From: CAILLO01 sp964579735
Lineage (GTDB): Bacteria; Bacillota; Clostridia; Saccharofermentanales; UBA5734
Length of the DNA stretch: 31,651 nt
Direction: 5' to 3'
Assembly: GCA_964579735.1 (NCBI GenBank)
Contig: CAZOHH010000024.1
Location: forward strand, 1-31,651
Both the position numbers and the translations under genes were made by a program. The notes under the pieces are model-generated. The model was given only the letters and a program-made list of their open reading frames with translations. It was not told where the DNA came from and did no database searches. Shown piece by piece: positions 7,947 to 17,230 of this stretch (positions within the stretch are counted from its first letter, which is position 1; the number at the start of each line of letters is the position of its first letter).

Positions 7947-8576
7947 ATGGACAACCTGTTCGTCTTCGACCACCCCCTGATCCAGCACAAGATCTCCCTG
8001 CTGCGCGACAAGCGCACGACCACGAAGGAGTTCCGCGAACTGGTCTCCGAAGTGGCGATGCTCATGGCCTATGAAGTCACGCGCGATCTGCCCCTCAAGG
8101 AGATCGAGGTCGAGACGCCCGTCGCGATCGCGAAGACGAAAGTGCTCGCCGGCAAGAAGTTCGCGCTGGTCCCGATCCTGCGCGCCGGTCTCGGGATGGT
8201 CGACGGCATGCTGAACCTGATGCCCATGGCCAAGGTCGGTCACATCGGCCTCTACCGCGACCCCGCGACGCTCGAGCCCGTCGAGTACTACTGCAAGCTC
8301 CCGGACGATGCCATCGAACGCGAAATCGTCGTCCTCGACCCGATGCTCGCCACGGGCGGATCCGCCTCCGCCGCCGTCGGCTTCATCAAGCAGCGCGGCG
8401 TGAAGAACATCAAGTTCATGTGCCTGATCGCCGCACCCATTGGAATCGAGCGCCTCCACCGCGACCACCCCGATGTCCCGATCTTCTGCGCCGCCGTCGA
8501 TGACCGTCTGAACGACCACGCCTACATCGTACCGGGCCTCGGCGACGCCGGGGACCGTCTGTTCGGCACCAAGTAG
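7947..8576 (+). CDS. upp: Uracil phosphoribosyltransferase
   Basis: Upp converts uracil and PRPP to UMP in pyrimidine salvage. The 209-residue protein begins with the family-typical FVFDHPLIQHKISLLRDKRT, contains PILRAGLGMVDG, the PRPP-binding loop VVLDPMLATGGSA and the C-terminal uracil-binding region DDRLNDHAYIVPGLGDAGDR. Length is standard. A clear Shine-Dalgarno sequence is not evident; CAGGACGG lies just upstream. It is followed by a terminator-like hairpin at 8609-8640, which would partly separate it from the dCMP deaminase and ATP synthase genes. Confidence 0.95.
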   Translation: MDNLFVFDHPLIQHKISLLRDKRTTTKEFRELVSEVAMLMAYEVTRDLPLKEIEVETPVAIAKTKVLAGKKFALVPILRAGLGMVDGMLNLMPMAKVGHIGLYRDPATLEPVEYYCKLPDDAIEREIVVLDPMLATGGSASAAVGFIKQRGVKNIKFMCLIAAPIGIERLHRDHPDVPIFCAAVDDRLNDHAYIVPGLGDAGDRLFGTK

Positions 8577-8608
8577 CCGACGCAGGACCTGCACGATTCC
8601 AACGGCGG

Positions 8609-8643
8609 AACCCCGGGGGCCCACGGTGGCCCTCGGGTTTCGT
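8609..8643 (+). terminator. Terminator-like hairpin after upp
   Basis: The arms at 8609-8621 and 8628-8639 form a 12-bp GC-rich stem with one bulged C and a six-base loop, followed by TTTCG. The U-tract is short, so termination may be partial. No obvious promoter was found between this hairpin and the deaminase start, making read-through into the ATP synthase genes plausible. Confidence 0.5.
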
Positions 8644-8660
8644 CCTTGAAGGAGAATGAC

Positions 8661-9104
8661 ATGAGACCTTCCTGGGACGCCTACTTCCAGCAGATCGCGG
8701 AACTCGTCAAGACGAGGTCCACGTGCATGCGTCGGCAAGTCGGAGCCGTCATCGTGAAGGACAAGCGCATCGTCTCCACCGGGTACAACGGTTCTCCGGT
8801 CCGCACCGCCCACTGCGAGGACGTCGGGTGCCTTCGCGAGAAACTCGGCATTCCCTCCGGCCAGCGCCACGAACTCTGCCGCGCCATCCACGCCGAACAG
8901 AACGCCATCATCCAGGCCGCCCACTCCGGCACCACGATGGAGGGCGCCACGATCTACGTCACCTGCCAGCCCTGTTCGCTGTGCGCGAAGATGCTGATCA
9001 ACGCCGGCATCGCGCGCATCGTCTACGCGGGAGACTACCCCGACGAACTCGCCATGACCATGCTCCTCGAAGCCGGCGTCGTTTTGGACCGCGTGGAGGT
9101 CTGA
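8661..9104 (+). CDS. comEB: dCMP deaminase (ComEB-like cytidine/deoxycytidylate deaminase)
   Basis: This 147-residue zinc deaminase converts dCMP to dUMP, supplying substrate for dTMP synthesis. It shows RPSWDAYFQQIAELVKTRSTC near the start split around STCMRRQVGAVIV, the catalytic HAEQNAI motif (His ligand and Glu proton shuttle) and the PCSLC zinc-ligand motif. CEDVGCLRE adds the second cysteine cluster usual in dCMP deaminases. The ATG at 8661 follows AAGGAG with a six-base gap; an upstream TTG at 8646 is ignored. The ATP synthase operon starts eight bases after its stop, a common Bacillota neighbourhood. Confidence 0.9.
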   Translation: MRPSWDAYFQQIAELVKTRSTCMRRQVGAVIVKDKRIVSTGYNGSPVRTAHCEDVGCLREKLGIPSGQRHELCRAIHAEQNAIIQAAHSGTTMEGATIYVTCQPCSLCAKMLINAGIARIVYAGDYPDELAMTMLLEAGVVLDRVEV

Positions 9105-9111
9105 GGCGTCG

Positions 9112-10269
9112 ATGGGAGCATTCTTCGAAAACCATATCCTTCTTCGGTTCGACCTGTTCGGCGCCTCCATCGGCCTGCCGGTCCTGTTGGTCGTCCAATG
9201 GTCCGTCATGGCCGTCGTCTTCCTCTACGTCTTTCTCGCCCGGCGCAACGCGAAACCTACCCCGGGCGTCCTTCAGAACTTCTCCGAGATCCTTGCGGCG
9301 ACGCTCAAGCGCTGGACGTCTCGCCGCACCGCCGCCGACGGGCCGAAAGCCGCGCGCCGACCGCCCTCCGAGAGTCTGTCGGCAGCCGTCGTGACCGCAG
9401 GCCTCTTCATCTTCACCTTCTGGGCCGCCGCCGCCGTCACGACGCTCCCCATCCAGAACGGACCCATGTCCGCCATCGTCGGCGTCGTCAATCCCGTGTT
9501 CCAGGCCTTGAAGGAAAAGACCATTCTCGGTCCGGTCCTCGAGCGCTTCAACGCCACCGACATCGGTGAAGAAATCAGGGACGCGATCCAGTTCCGCGAG
9601 GCCTTCGGTGTCCAGCTGTTCGGCTTTCGCATCGGCATCGCCGACGTGGTCGTCGTGACGTGGCTCGTCATGGGCGTGCTCTTCCTGCTCTCTTTCTGGC
9701 TCGGACGCGGCTTCCGCCCAGTGCCCAAGGGCAAGCAGCTGATCGCCGAGAATCTGGTCAAGGGAATCCAGAGCCTGGTCGGCACCGTGATGGAGCCGGA
9801 CCTCGTCGACCGCTACGTCCCGTTCGTCGGCACGATCGTCCTTTTCATCAGCTTCTGCAACATGACGGCCGTGTTCCGGCTTCCCCCACCGGCAAAGAAC
9901 CCGATCTTCCCGGCCGCCCTCGCGCTGCTCGCCATCGCATCCGTCCTGTTCTTCAGCATCCGGGAGGTCGGTTTCCGAGGGTTCGCCCGCTCCATGCTCT
10001 ATCCCAAGGTGATCATGCTTCCCTTCAAGATCATCGACTTCATCATCAAGATCATCTCCCTGTCGCTTCGACTCTTCGGCAACATCTTCGGCGCCTTCAT
10101 CCTCATGGAATTCGTCAACATCGTGGCCCCCATCCTGCTGCCCGGCCTGATCGGACTCTGGTTCGACCTGGCCGACGGTCTGATCCAGGGCCTCGTCTTC
10201 GGTTACCTGACCGCCCTCTATATCGGAGAAGTGGTCGAGAATGCGCATCACGCCGCACAGAGCGGCTGA
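9112..10269 (+). CDS. atpB: F-type ATP synthase subunit a with duplicated N-terminal membrane segment
   Basis: Subunit a forms the two proton half-channels next to the c-ring. The C-terminal half is canonical: FVGTIVLFISFCNM, then SLSLRLFGNIFGAF with the essential Arg of helix 5, and QGLVFGYLTALYIGEVVE. At 385 residues it is well above the usual length of about 230-290. Residues 13-68 align with 167-222 (both contain LFG-x2-IG, then W-x-VM-x-V-x-FL and later P-x-P), about 20 of 56 positions identical by hand count. So the family N-terminal helix and its amphipathic follower occur twice, separated by a basic linker and an additional membrane segment (about 90-112). No atpI gene precedes it. 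Start ATG 9112 follows GAGG-like purines. Confidence 0.9.
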   Translation: MGAFFENHILLRFDLFGASIGLPVLLVVQWSVMAVVFLYVFLARRNAKPTPGVLQNFSEILAATLKRWTSRRTAADGPKAARRPPSESLSAAVVTAGLFIFTFWAAAAVTTLPIQNGPMSAIVGVVNPVFQALKEKTILGPVLERFNATDIGEEIRDAIQFREAFGVQLFGFRIGIADVVVVTWLVMGVLFLLSFWLGRGFRPVPKGKQLIAENLVKGIQSLVGTVMEPDLVDRYVPFVGTIVLFISFCNMTAVFRLPPPAKNPIFPAALALLAIASVLFFSIREVGFRGFARSMLYPKVIMLPFKIIDFIIKIISLSLRLFGNIFGAFILMEFVNIVAPILLPGLIGLWFDLADGLIQGLVFGYLTALYIGEVVENAHHAAQSG

Positions 10270-10284
10270 AAGGAGGAAACGTAC

Positions 10285-10515
10285 ATGGACACATCACTCA
10301 TCGGACTCGCAGCAGCAGGTGCCATCGCCATCGCCGCCTTCGGCGCCGCCCTGGGTATCGGAATGGCAGCGGGCAAGGCGTTCGACGCCGCCGCCCGCCA
10401 ACCGGAAATCATCGGCAAGATCCAGGCTCTGCTCTTCACCGCCATCATCTTCATCGAAGCCACCGCGATCTACGCGCTGGTCGTCAGTCTCCTGCTGATC
10501 TTCGTCTTCAAGTGA
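10285..10515 (+). CDS. atpE: F-type ATP synthase subunit c
   Basis: The 76-residue hairpin protein forms the rotor ring. It has the glycine/alanine-rich first helix (ALGIGMAAGKAFDAAARQPE with the ARQPE polar loop) and the second helix with the ion-carrying carboxylate E58 in FIEATAIYALV. At the positions of the sodium ligands of known Na+ rings (Gln in helix 1 and Ser after the Glu) it has Ile25 and Ala59, so proton coupling is favoured by inference. AAAGGAGG lies nine bases before the ATG. It sits 15 bases after atpB. Confidence 0.94.
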   Translation: MDTSLIGLAAAGAIAIAAFGAALGIGMAAGKAFDAAARQPEIIGKIQALLFTAIIFIEATAIYALVVSLLLIFVFK

Positions 10516-10546
10516 CGGAGAGGCTGACATAAACGAGGTATACGGG

Positions 10547-11050
10547 ATGTACACCGACTATATCGTGACCGGCATCTTCACCATCATCAACCTGCTGGTG
10601 ACCTACATCGTCCTCAAGCGCTTCCTGTTCAAGCCGGTGATGACCTACATGAAGAAGCGCCAGACCAACATCGAGAACGACCTGCGCGATGCGCAGGCCA
10701 AGATCGACGAGGCCGAGATGCGCACCATGGAAGCAACCGAACGGATCGAAGGCTCCATCAAGGAGGCCTCCGGCATCGTCGGCGACGCCAAGGTCCAGGC
10801 CGAGATGCAGCGCGACGCGATCCTCGCATCCGCCCGCCTGGAGGCCGCCGACCTGCTCAAGCGTTCCGAAGGCGACATCAACCGGATGCGCAACGCCATG
10901 CTCGAGGACATGAAGACGGAGGTCGCGGAGCTTTCCGTGGCCATCGCCACCAAGGTCATCGGACAGAGCGTCGACAAGGACCGCCAGAAGGAACTGGTCG
11001 AACGGCTGGTTTCCGACGAACTGAAGGGTCGGGTGGGAGCGGATGCCTGA
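10547..11050 (+). CDS. atpF: F-type ATP synthase subunit b
   Basis: Subunit b is the peripheral stalk rod. The 167-residue protein has one N-terminal membrane helix (about 7-28) followed by KRFLFKPV, then a long charged helix/coiled coil (about 35-140) and a C-terminal segment AVAIATKVIGQSV-like region (SVAIATKVIGQSVDKD) typical of b subunits. Its length is normal, and it is not fused to delta as in mycobacteria. Its last eight bases overlap the next gene (ATGCCTGA), leaving no room for a separate atpH. GAGG precedes the ATG at 10547. Because the delta part is reduced and attached to alpha, the partner that holds the b C-terminus here must differ from the textbook case. Confidence 0.92.
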   Translation: MYTDYIVTGIFTIINLLVTYIVLKRFLFKPVMTYMKKRQTNIENDLRDAQAKIDEAEMRTMEATERIEGSIKEASGIVGDAKVQAEMQRDAILASARLEAADLLKRSEGDINRMRNAMLEDMKTEVAELSVAIATKVIGQSVDKDRQKELVERLVSDELKGRVGADA

Positions 11051-12989
11051 CTTTCCCCGGGCGTCGTCCGCCCGTTCGTCCCTTCCGGTCGTCCGGATCG
11101 CGACCTCCATCCACCTGGATGACGAGTTGGCGGAGCGTCTGGCGAAGAAGTTCGCGACACGCGTCGGTCTGGCCGAATACACGACGCACGTGGAGTTCGA
11201 TAGCGAGCTCATCGGTGGCCTCGTGGTCTTCGCGGGCGGATTCCGATACGACTACAGCATCCAGGGACAGCTGACGCGCATCGCCGCCCAGCTGCGATCG
11301 ACCCGGACCCAGAACGCCGAGTCCCAGCAGGAGGAGAACCTCAACAGCTTCATCTCCTCGACGCTCGGCGAGTCGCTCGATGACTTCACGGAGACCCCGG
11401 TCGCCGACATCACCGAGATCCAGTCCGCATACCTTCGACAGATGGAGGGCGGCATCCTCGACCCCGACCAGATCCGCGAGGACCTGCGGGAGTCGATCTC
11501 CCGCTTCGAGGCCACCTCGACGGTCGAGGAAGTCAGCACCGTCGCCACCTCCGGCGATGGCATCGTCACCGTTCCCGGCCTGCAGAACTGCATGTACGGC
11601 GAGATCATCGAATTCGCGAGCGGCGCCGACGGCTTCGCCATGAACCTTGAGGAGGACCGGGTCGGCATCGTGCTTCTGGCCCGCGCCTCGACCGTCACCG
11701 AAGGCATGATGTGCAAGCGCACCGGGCGCACGATCCAAGTGCCGGTCGGCTCCGCGCTGCTCGGACGCGTCGTGGACCCGCTGGGCAAGCCTCTCGATGG
11801 GCTCGGCCCCATCCAGACCCAGCGCTTCCGCCCCATCGAATCGCCCGCACCCAACGTCGTCGACCGCCAGCCCGTCAACAAGTCGCTCCAGACCGGCATC
11901 ACCGCCATCGACGCGCTCACGCCCATCGGACGCGGCCAGCGCGAACTGATCATCGGCGACCGGCAGACCGGCAAGACGGCCCTCGCCATCGACACGATCC
12001 TCAACCAGAAGGGCAAGGGCGTGCAGTGCATCTACGTCGCCATCGGGCAGAAGATGTCCACCATCGCCTCCGTCGTCGGCACGCTCAACCGCGCCGGCGC
12101 CATGGACTACACCACCATCGTCGTCGCGAGCGCCTCGGCGTCCGCCGCCATGCAGTACATCGCTCCCTATAGCGGCTGCTCGATCGCAGAGGAACTGATG
12201 TACGAGTCCAAGGCCGACGTGCTCGTCGTCTACGACGACCTGACCAAGCACGCCCAAGCCTATCGTGCCATTTCGCTGCTCCTGCGCCGCCCCCCGGGAC
12301 GCGAGGCCTTCCCGGGTGATGTCTTCTATCTGCACTCGCGTCTGCTGGAACGCGCCGCGCGTCTGTCCGACGAGCTCGGAGGCGGCTCCATCACGGCGCT
12401 TCCCATCGTCGAGACCCAGGGCGGCGATATCTCCGCGTATATTCCGACCAATGTCATCTCCATCACGGACGGCCAGATCTACCTCGAATCGGAACTGTTC
12501 TTCTCCGGCCGCCGCCCCGCCATCAACGTCGGCCTGTCCGTGTCCCGTGTCGGCAGCGCCGCGCAGGAGAAAGCCATGAAGCGCGTCGCGGGGCCATTGC
12601 GCATCAACCTCGCCCAGTACCGCGAACTCGAGGTCTTCTCCCAATTCGGTTCCGAACTCGACCCGACCACGCGGGCCCAGCTCGCGATCGGAGAACGCAT
12701 CACCGAGGTTCTCAAGCAGAGTCAGTTCGCACCCCGCGCGCTGGCCGTCCAGGTCGTCATGGTCCACGTCGCGACCAAGGGGTTGATGTCCGACATCGAT
12801 GCCGATGCCGTCCGCGAGTTTCTCAAGGGCTTCATCGAATTCCTCGAAGCGATTTCTCCTGGAGTCATGAATACCATCCAGGAAACCGGGGACCTCGGAC
12901 CTACCTTCTCGGAAGACATCGCCGGCGCACTCAAGGAGTGGAAGCAGATGTGGCGTGCGGAGCACGGATCGGAAGGGACCGAACAGTAG
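11043..12989 (+). CDS. atpA: Fusion of ATP synthase delta C-terminal domain to catalytic-core subunit alpha
   Basis: This 648-residue protein is longer than the usual alpha (about 505). Residues about 134-648 are a complete alpha subunit: N-terminal helix, beta-barrel start VSTVATSGDGIVTVPGL, P-loop GDRQTGKT and the SVSRVGSAAQ segment. Residues about 16-84 match the C-terminal domain of delta/OSCP, including the hallmark ELIGGLVVFAGGF and the SIQGQL end. Residues 85-133 are a polar, acidic linker. The N-terminal six-helix domain of delta is missing. The ATG at 11043 overlaps atpF by eight bases with GGGAG upstream. An in-frame ATG at 11442 could give free alpha but has no ribosome binding site. 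Three copies of the delta part per F1 are expected if unprocessed. Confidence 0.9.
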   Translation: MPDFPRASSARSSLPVVRIATSIHLDDELAERLAKKFATRVGLAEYTTHVEFDSELIGGLVVFAGGFRYDYSIQGQLTRIAAQLRSTRTQNAESQQEENLNSFISSTLGESLDDFTETPVADITEIQSAYLRQMEGGILDPDQIREDLRESISRFEATSTVEEVSTVATSGDGIVTVPGLQNCMYGEIIEFASGADGFAMNLEEDRVGIVLLARASTVTEGMMCKRTGRTIQVPVGSALLGRVVDPLGKPLDGLGPIQTQRFRPIESPAPNVVDRQPVNKSLQTGITAIDALTPIGRGQRELIIGDRQTGKTALAIDTILNQKGKGVQCIYVAIGQKMSTIASVVGTLNRAGAMDYTTIVVASASASAAMQYIAPYSGCSIAEELMYESKADVLVVYDDLTKHAQAYRAISLLLRRPPGREAFPGDVFYLHSRLLERAARLSDELGGGSITALPIVETQGGDISAYIPTNVISITDGQIYLESELFFSGRRPAINVGLSVSRVGSAAQEKAMKRVAGPLRINLAQYRELEVFSQFGSELDPTTRAQLAIGERITEVLKQSQFAPRALAVQVVMVHVATKGLMSDIDADAVREFLKGFIEFLEAISPGVMNTIQETGDLGPTFSEDIAGALKEWKQMWRAEHGSEGTEQ

Positions 12990-12992
12990 CCG

Positions 12993-13950
12993 ATGGAACA
13001 GAGCTTCGACATACGGAAGAGGATGCGCAGCATCGGCGATATCCGCCAGATGACGCGCGCCATGTACCTGATCAGCGCCGTGAAGATGAAGAAGGCGCGG
13101 GCGCAGCTTGCGAAGACGCTCCCGTTCTTCGAGTCCTGCCGCCTGACCATGGCCCAGATCCACCGCCTCAGCCCAGACGTCCGCAACCGGTACTTCACCG
13201 GCCACAGGCCGCCCAGGACCGAGAAACGCGTGCTCGGGTACTTCCTCCTGACCGGAGACCAGGGTCTCGCCGGCGCCTACAACATGAACCTGCTGCATGC
13301 GGCCGAGAAGCGGATCCGAAGGGATATCATCGATCAAGCCCGGAAGGGCTTCTCCGCCGAAGCCCGGCTGTTCGTCGCCGGCACCATCGGCAAGGACCAG
13401 CTCCAGCTCCACGGATTCGCCGTCGATGAGAACTTCACCTACCCCATCGACTCGCCCACCTACTTCCGCGCCCGCGAGATCTCCGACATCATCCACGACA
13501 AGTTCGAGCGCCGGGAGCTCCACGAGGTCTACGTCGTCTACACCGTCATCCACAGCGCCATCGACATGCGCCCCGTCGTGACGCGCCTCGTGCCCATCGA
13601 CGCCGACGCCCTGATCGAGGGCATCTCCCCCGAGCGCGTCGCCGAAGTGCAGTCCCGACCGACCGAATCCATCGAATTCGTTCCGTCTCCGGCCGACGTG
13701 ATGGACTACCTCGTCTCCACCTACCTGCGCGGCATGGTCTACGGCGCGCTGACCGAAGCCTTCGCCAGCGAGCAGACCGCCCGAATGACCGCCATGGACA
13801 ACGCGACGGAGAACGCCGAGGACATCCTCGAGAAGCTTCGTCTCCAGAGCAACCAGCTCCGCCAGGCCGCGATCACCGCGGAACTGTCGGAAATCGTGGG
13901 CGGAGCCGAAGTGCTTTCGTCCGCGGACCTGATCCGGAGGATAGCGAGAA

Positions 13951-13958
<8 letters not shown>
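12993..13958 (+). CDS. atpG: F-type ATP synthase subunit gamma
   Basis: Gamma is the rotating central shaft. The 321-residue protein has the N-terminal helix with IRKRMRSIGDIRQMTRAMYL and KMKKARAQL, a Rossmann-like middle starting VLGYFLLTGDQGLAGAYN, and the C-terminal helix SEQTARMTAMDNATENAEDI, which inserts into the alpha-beta ring. It is somewhat longer than the usual 285-300 residues, the extra length lying in the middle domain. The ATG follows the fusion-gene stop by three bases with only a distant AAGGGA, so re-initiation by the same ribosomes is likely. The stop overlaps atpD by eight bases. Confidence 0.93.
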
Positions 13959-15345
<1,387 letters not shown>

Positions 15346-15347
15346 CC

Positions 15348-15797
15348 ATGGCAAGCGAGACGCCCGGCGCCGCCCACACCTTCCACGTCGACGTGGTCAC
15401 CCCATACGAGCAGTTCTTCGACGGCGAAGTCGAGATGGTCATCGTGACGGGTACCGACGGTGAACTCGGCGTCCTCGCCGGCCACACGCCGGTCGTCGTC
15501 GCGCTCGCACCGGGAGAAATCCGGCTTCTGGTCGACGGCGAGTGGCGTATAGCGGCCGCCTCGAACGGATATGCCGAGGTCGACCGGACCCGCATGACCA
15601 TCGTCACGACCTCGGCCGAATGGCCGGAGAGCATCGATGCCGGCCGTGCCCAGCGTGCGCTCGACCGGGCCTTGGCCCGGATAGCGGACGAGACGACGAC
15701 GCCGGAAGAGGTCGAGCGCTCCAAGGTCGGAGTCCAGCGTGCGAAGGCTCGCATTCACGTCGCCACCGAGCATGCCCCTCACTCCACTCGGAAGTAG
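15348..15797 (+). CDS. atpC: F-type ATP synthase subunit epsilon
   Basis: Epsilon is the small central-stalk subunit that can inhibit ATP hydrolysis. The 149-residue protein has the N-terminal beta-sandwich (FHVDVVTPYEQFFDGEVEMV, TDGELGVLAGHTPVV) and a C-terminal helical hairpin (about 92-135, AQRALDRALARIADE and VERSKVGVQRAKARI). It starts two bases after the atpD stop. Its last 19 bases overlap the end of the convergent FHA gene, and no terminator lies between them. Confidence 0.92.
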   Translation: MASETPGAAHTFHVDVVTPYEQFFDGEVEMVIVTGTDGELGVLAGHTPVVVALAPGEIRLLVDGEWRIAAASNGYAEVDRTRMTIVTTSAEWPESIDAGRAQRALDRALARIADETTTPEEVERSKVGVQRAKARIHVATEHAPHSTRK

Positions 15798-17041
15798 AAT
15801 TTCGTCCCGGCGAACCGGAGGGTGCAACGTTCGGGCAGGACGCGTTCCTCGCCCGGGTCCAGCCGACGGTCGTCCAGGAACGTGCCATTACGTGTCGAGC
15901 AGTCCTCCACGGTGAAGGAACCGCCGAGACGCCGGATCCGTGCGTGCATCCGGCTCACTCCGGCTCCATCCGGCACGAGGTCGACCCGGTCGGCATCGCG
16001 TCCGACCGTGAACTCGTCGACCAGCACGAACCAGCGACGCCCCTCGACCTCCTCGAAGCTGCCCGGTTCGTTCTCGCTGAGGATGCCCATCTTCGTGACC
16101 GTCCCGACCGTAGACAAGTGCTCCGTCCGGTCCGTCGACCGTGGCGGGGCGTTTTTCGCAGTCCCTGCCCGCCGCAGCGAAAGGGGCGAAGCGGGGTGAA
16201 GGAGCAAACCGGCGTCCAGGACGGCGAGCACGCAGAGCAGGACCGGCATGACCCCGCGGGAGCCGGACGCCTCCAGCCAGAGCGATCCGGAGATGACCGC
16301 AGCCTCGACGAGAAGCACGGTCCAGGGGAGGATCGTGAGGAGGGAAGGCCGAGGCCGATGAGGCTGCGGGGAGCCAGGGGTCAGTGGGGAGCGCACGGAA
16401 ACGGAAGGGGAGAGGCGCACAAGGGGACGCGGCCGGCGAGGCACGAGCCTCCTGGCCTCGAACCAGCGGCGCAGATCCTCGCGCCCGGGCAACGTCCCTG
16501 CCTCGATGCGGCAGGGCACGAAGGCGAGGTGCACGTCGAAGCGACACGGGGCGTTCGGGTCCGGCGTTCCCGAGAAAGCCGGGAATCCAGACTCCGGGAC
16601 CTGTTCCGCGCGGTAGGAAAGGAACACCGAACTGGGTGACAGGTCGAATCCAGACTCCGGCAGCAGGAGGTCGGCGGCAGCGGCGAGTGCCGCATCGACT
16701 CCGGCGAGGACCGACTCGGCTTCCGCGCGCATGCGCCGACGAAGGCCGGATCGGAGGGTCGGCCCTGAGAATCGCCGGGTGAGCGGCAAGAGCCCGGAGG
16801 CATCCAGGAGCAGACCGTCCGCGCCCGCATTCGGGCGTCGGAGAAGCGGCAGGAGGAACGGAGTGGAGCGATGTTCCAGCACTTCGAGCCGATAGGGCAC
16901 GAGTTGATCCGCACTGCACGACGGCAGGGCGAGGAAGCGGCCGTTGCGGAATCGGACGCAGCGCAGAGCGACCGGACCTGCGGAGGCGGTCGAACGCGGT
17001 GAGAACCCGTTGATCCTCTCGGGGGCCACTGTGCGCTTCAT
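15779..17041 (-). CDS. DUF6382 and FHA-domain membrane protein of a Tad-like locus
   Basis: The 420-residue protein has an N-terminal region (about 10-210) resembling DUF6382, found next to Tad genes in Clostridia, with SSVFLSYRAEQVPE and the later FDVHLAFVPC strand. A basic, proline-rich segment leads to two membrane helices (about 234-256 and 263-282). A C-terminal FHA domain (about 337-420) shows VGRD, SRMHARI and TRNGTFLDD, the usual phosphothreonine-binding residues. By inference it is a membrane-tethered adaptor linking Ser/Thr kinase signalling to pilus assembly; no kinase is in the window. Its ATG overlaps the pilin stop (ATGA), so the two are coupled. Confidence 0.8.
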   Translation of the reverse strand: MKRTVAPERINGFSPRSTASAGPVALRCVRFRNGRFLALPSCSADQLVPYRLEVLEHRSTPFLLPLLRRPNAGADGLLLDASGLLPLTRRFSGPTLRSGLRRRMRAEAESVLAGVDAALAAAADLLLPESGFDLSPSSVFLSYRAEQVPESGFPAFSGTPDPNAPCRFDVHLAFVPCRIEAGTLPGREDLRRWFEARRLVPRRPRPLVRLSPSVSVRSPLTPGSPQPHRPRPSLLTILPWTVLLVEAAVISGSLWLEASGSRGVMPVLLCVLAVLDAGLLLHPASPLSLRRAGTAKNAPPRSTDRTEHLSTVGTVTKMGILSENEPGSFEEVEGRRWFVLVDEFTVGRDADRVDLVPDGAGVSRMHARIRRLGGSFTVEDCSTRNGTFLDDRRLDPGEERVLPERCTLRFAGTKFYFRVE

Positions 17042-17217
17042 CCTTCGTCCTCCGAGCCGGTGCCTCCGATCACGGACGCCGAATCTCCGAAGACCGATTC
17101 GATGATGTCGGTCGCGTAGGAGAGGATGGCGCTTCGGAAGATCAGGGCGACGCTGATCAGGACCGCGATGATGATGACGACTTCCACGGTTCCAAGGCCG
17201 TTGCGGCGATGTTTCAT
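17038..17217 (-). CDS. Flp1-type type IVb pilin
   Basis: This 59-residue protein starts MKHRRNGLGTVEVVIII. A short basic leader ends in Gly7, and cleavage there would give a mature chain with Glu at position 5, as in type IVb prepilins. A single hydrophobic helix (about 11-28) follows, then an amphipathic stretch and a Gly/Asp/Glu tail. It most resembles Flp1-like pilins (TVEVV rather than the classical EY). AAAGGAGG lies seven bases upstream of the ATG at 17217. It lies between the fused tadBC and the FHA gene and is probably the major fibre subunit. No prepilin peptidase gene is nearby. Confidence 0.82.
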   Translation of the reverse strand: MKHRRNGLGTVEVVIIIAVLISVALIFRSAILSYATDIIESVFGDSASVIGGTGSEDEG

Positions 17218-17230
17218 GACATGCCTCCTT

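Noticed and set aside
10956..11060. Frameshifted atpH between atpF and atpA
   Set aside because: atpF has normal length and overlaps the fusion gene by eight bases, so no space exists for the missing delta N-terminal domain; a frameshift cannot explain the loss.
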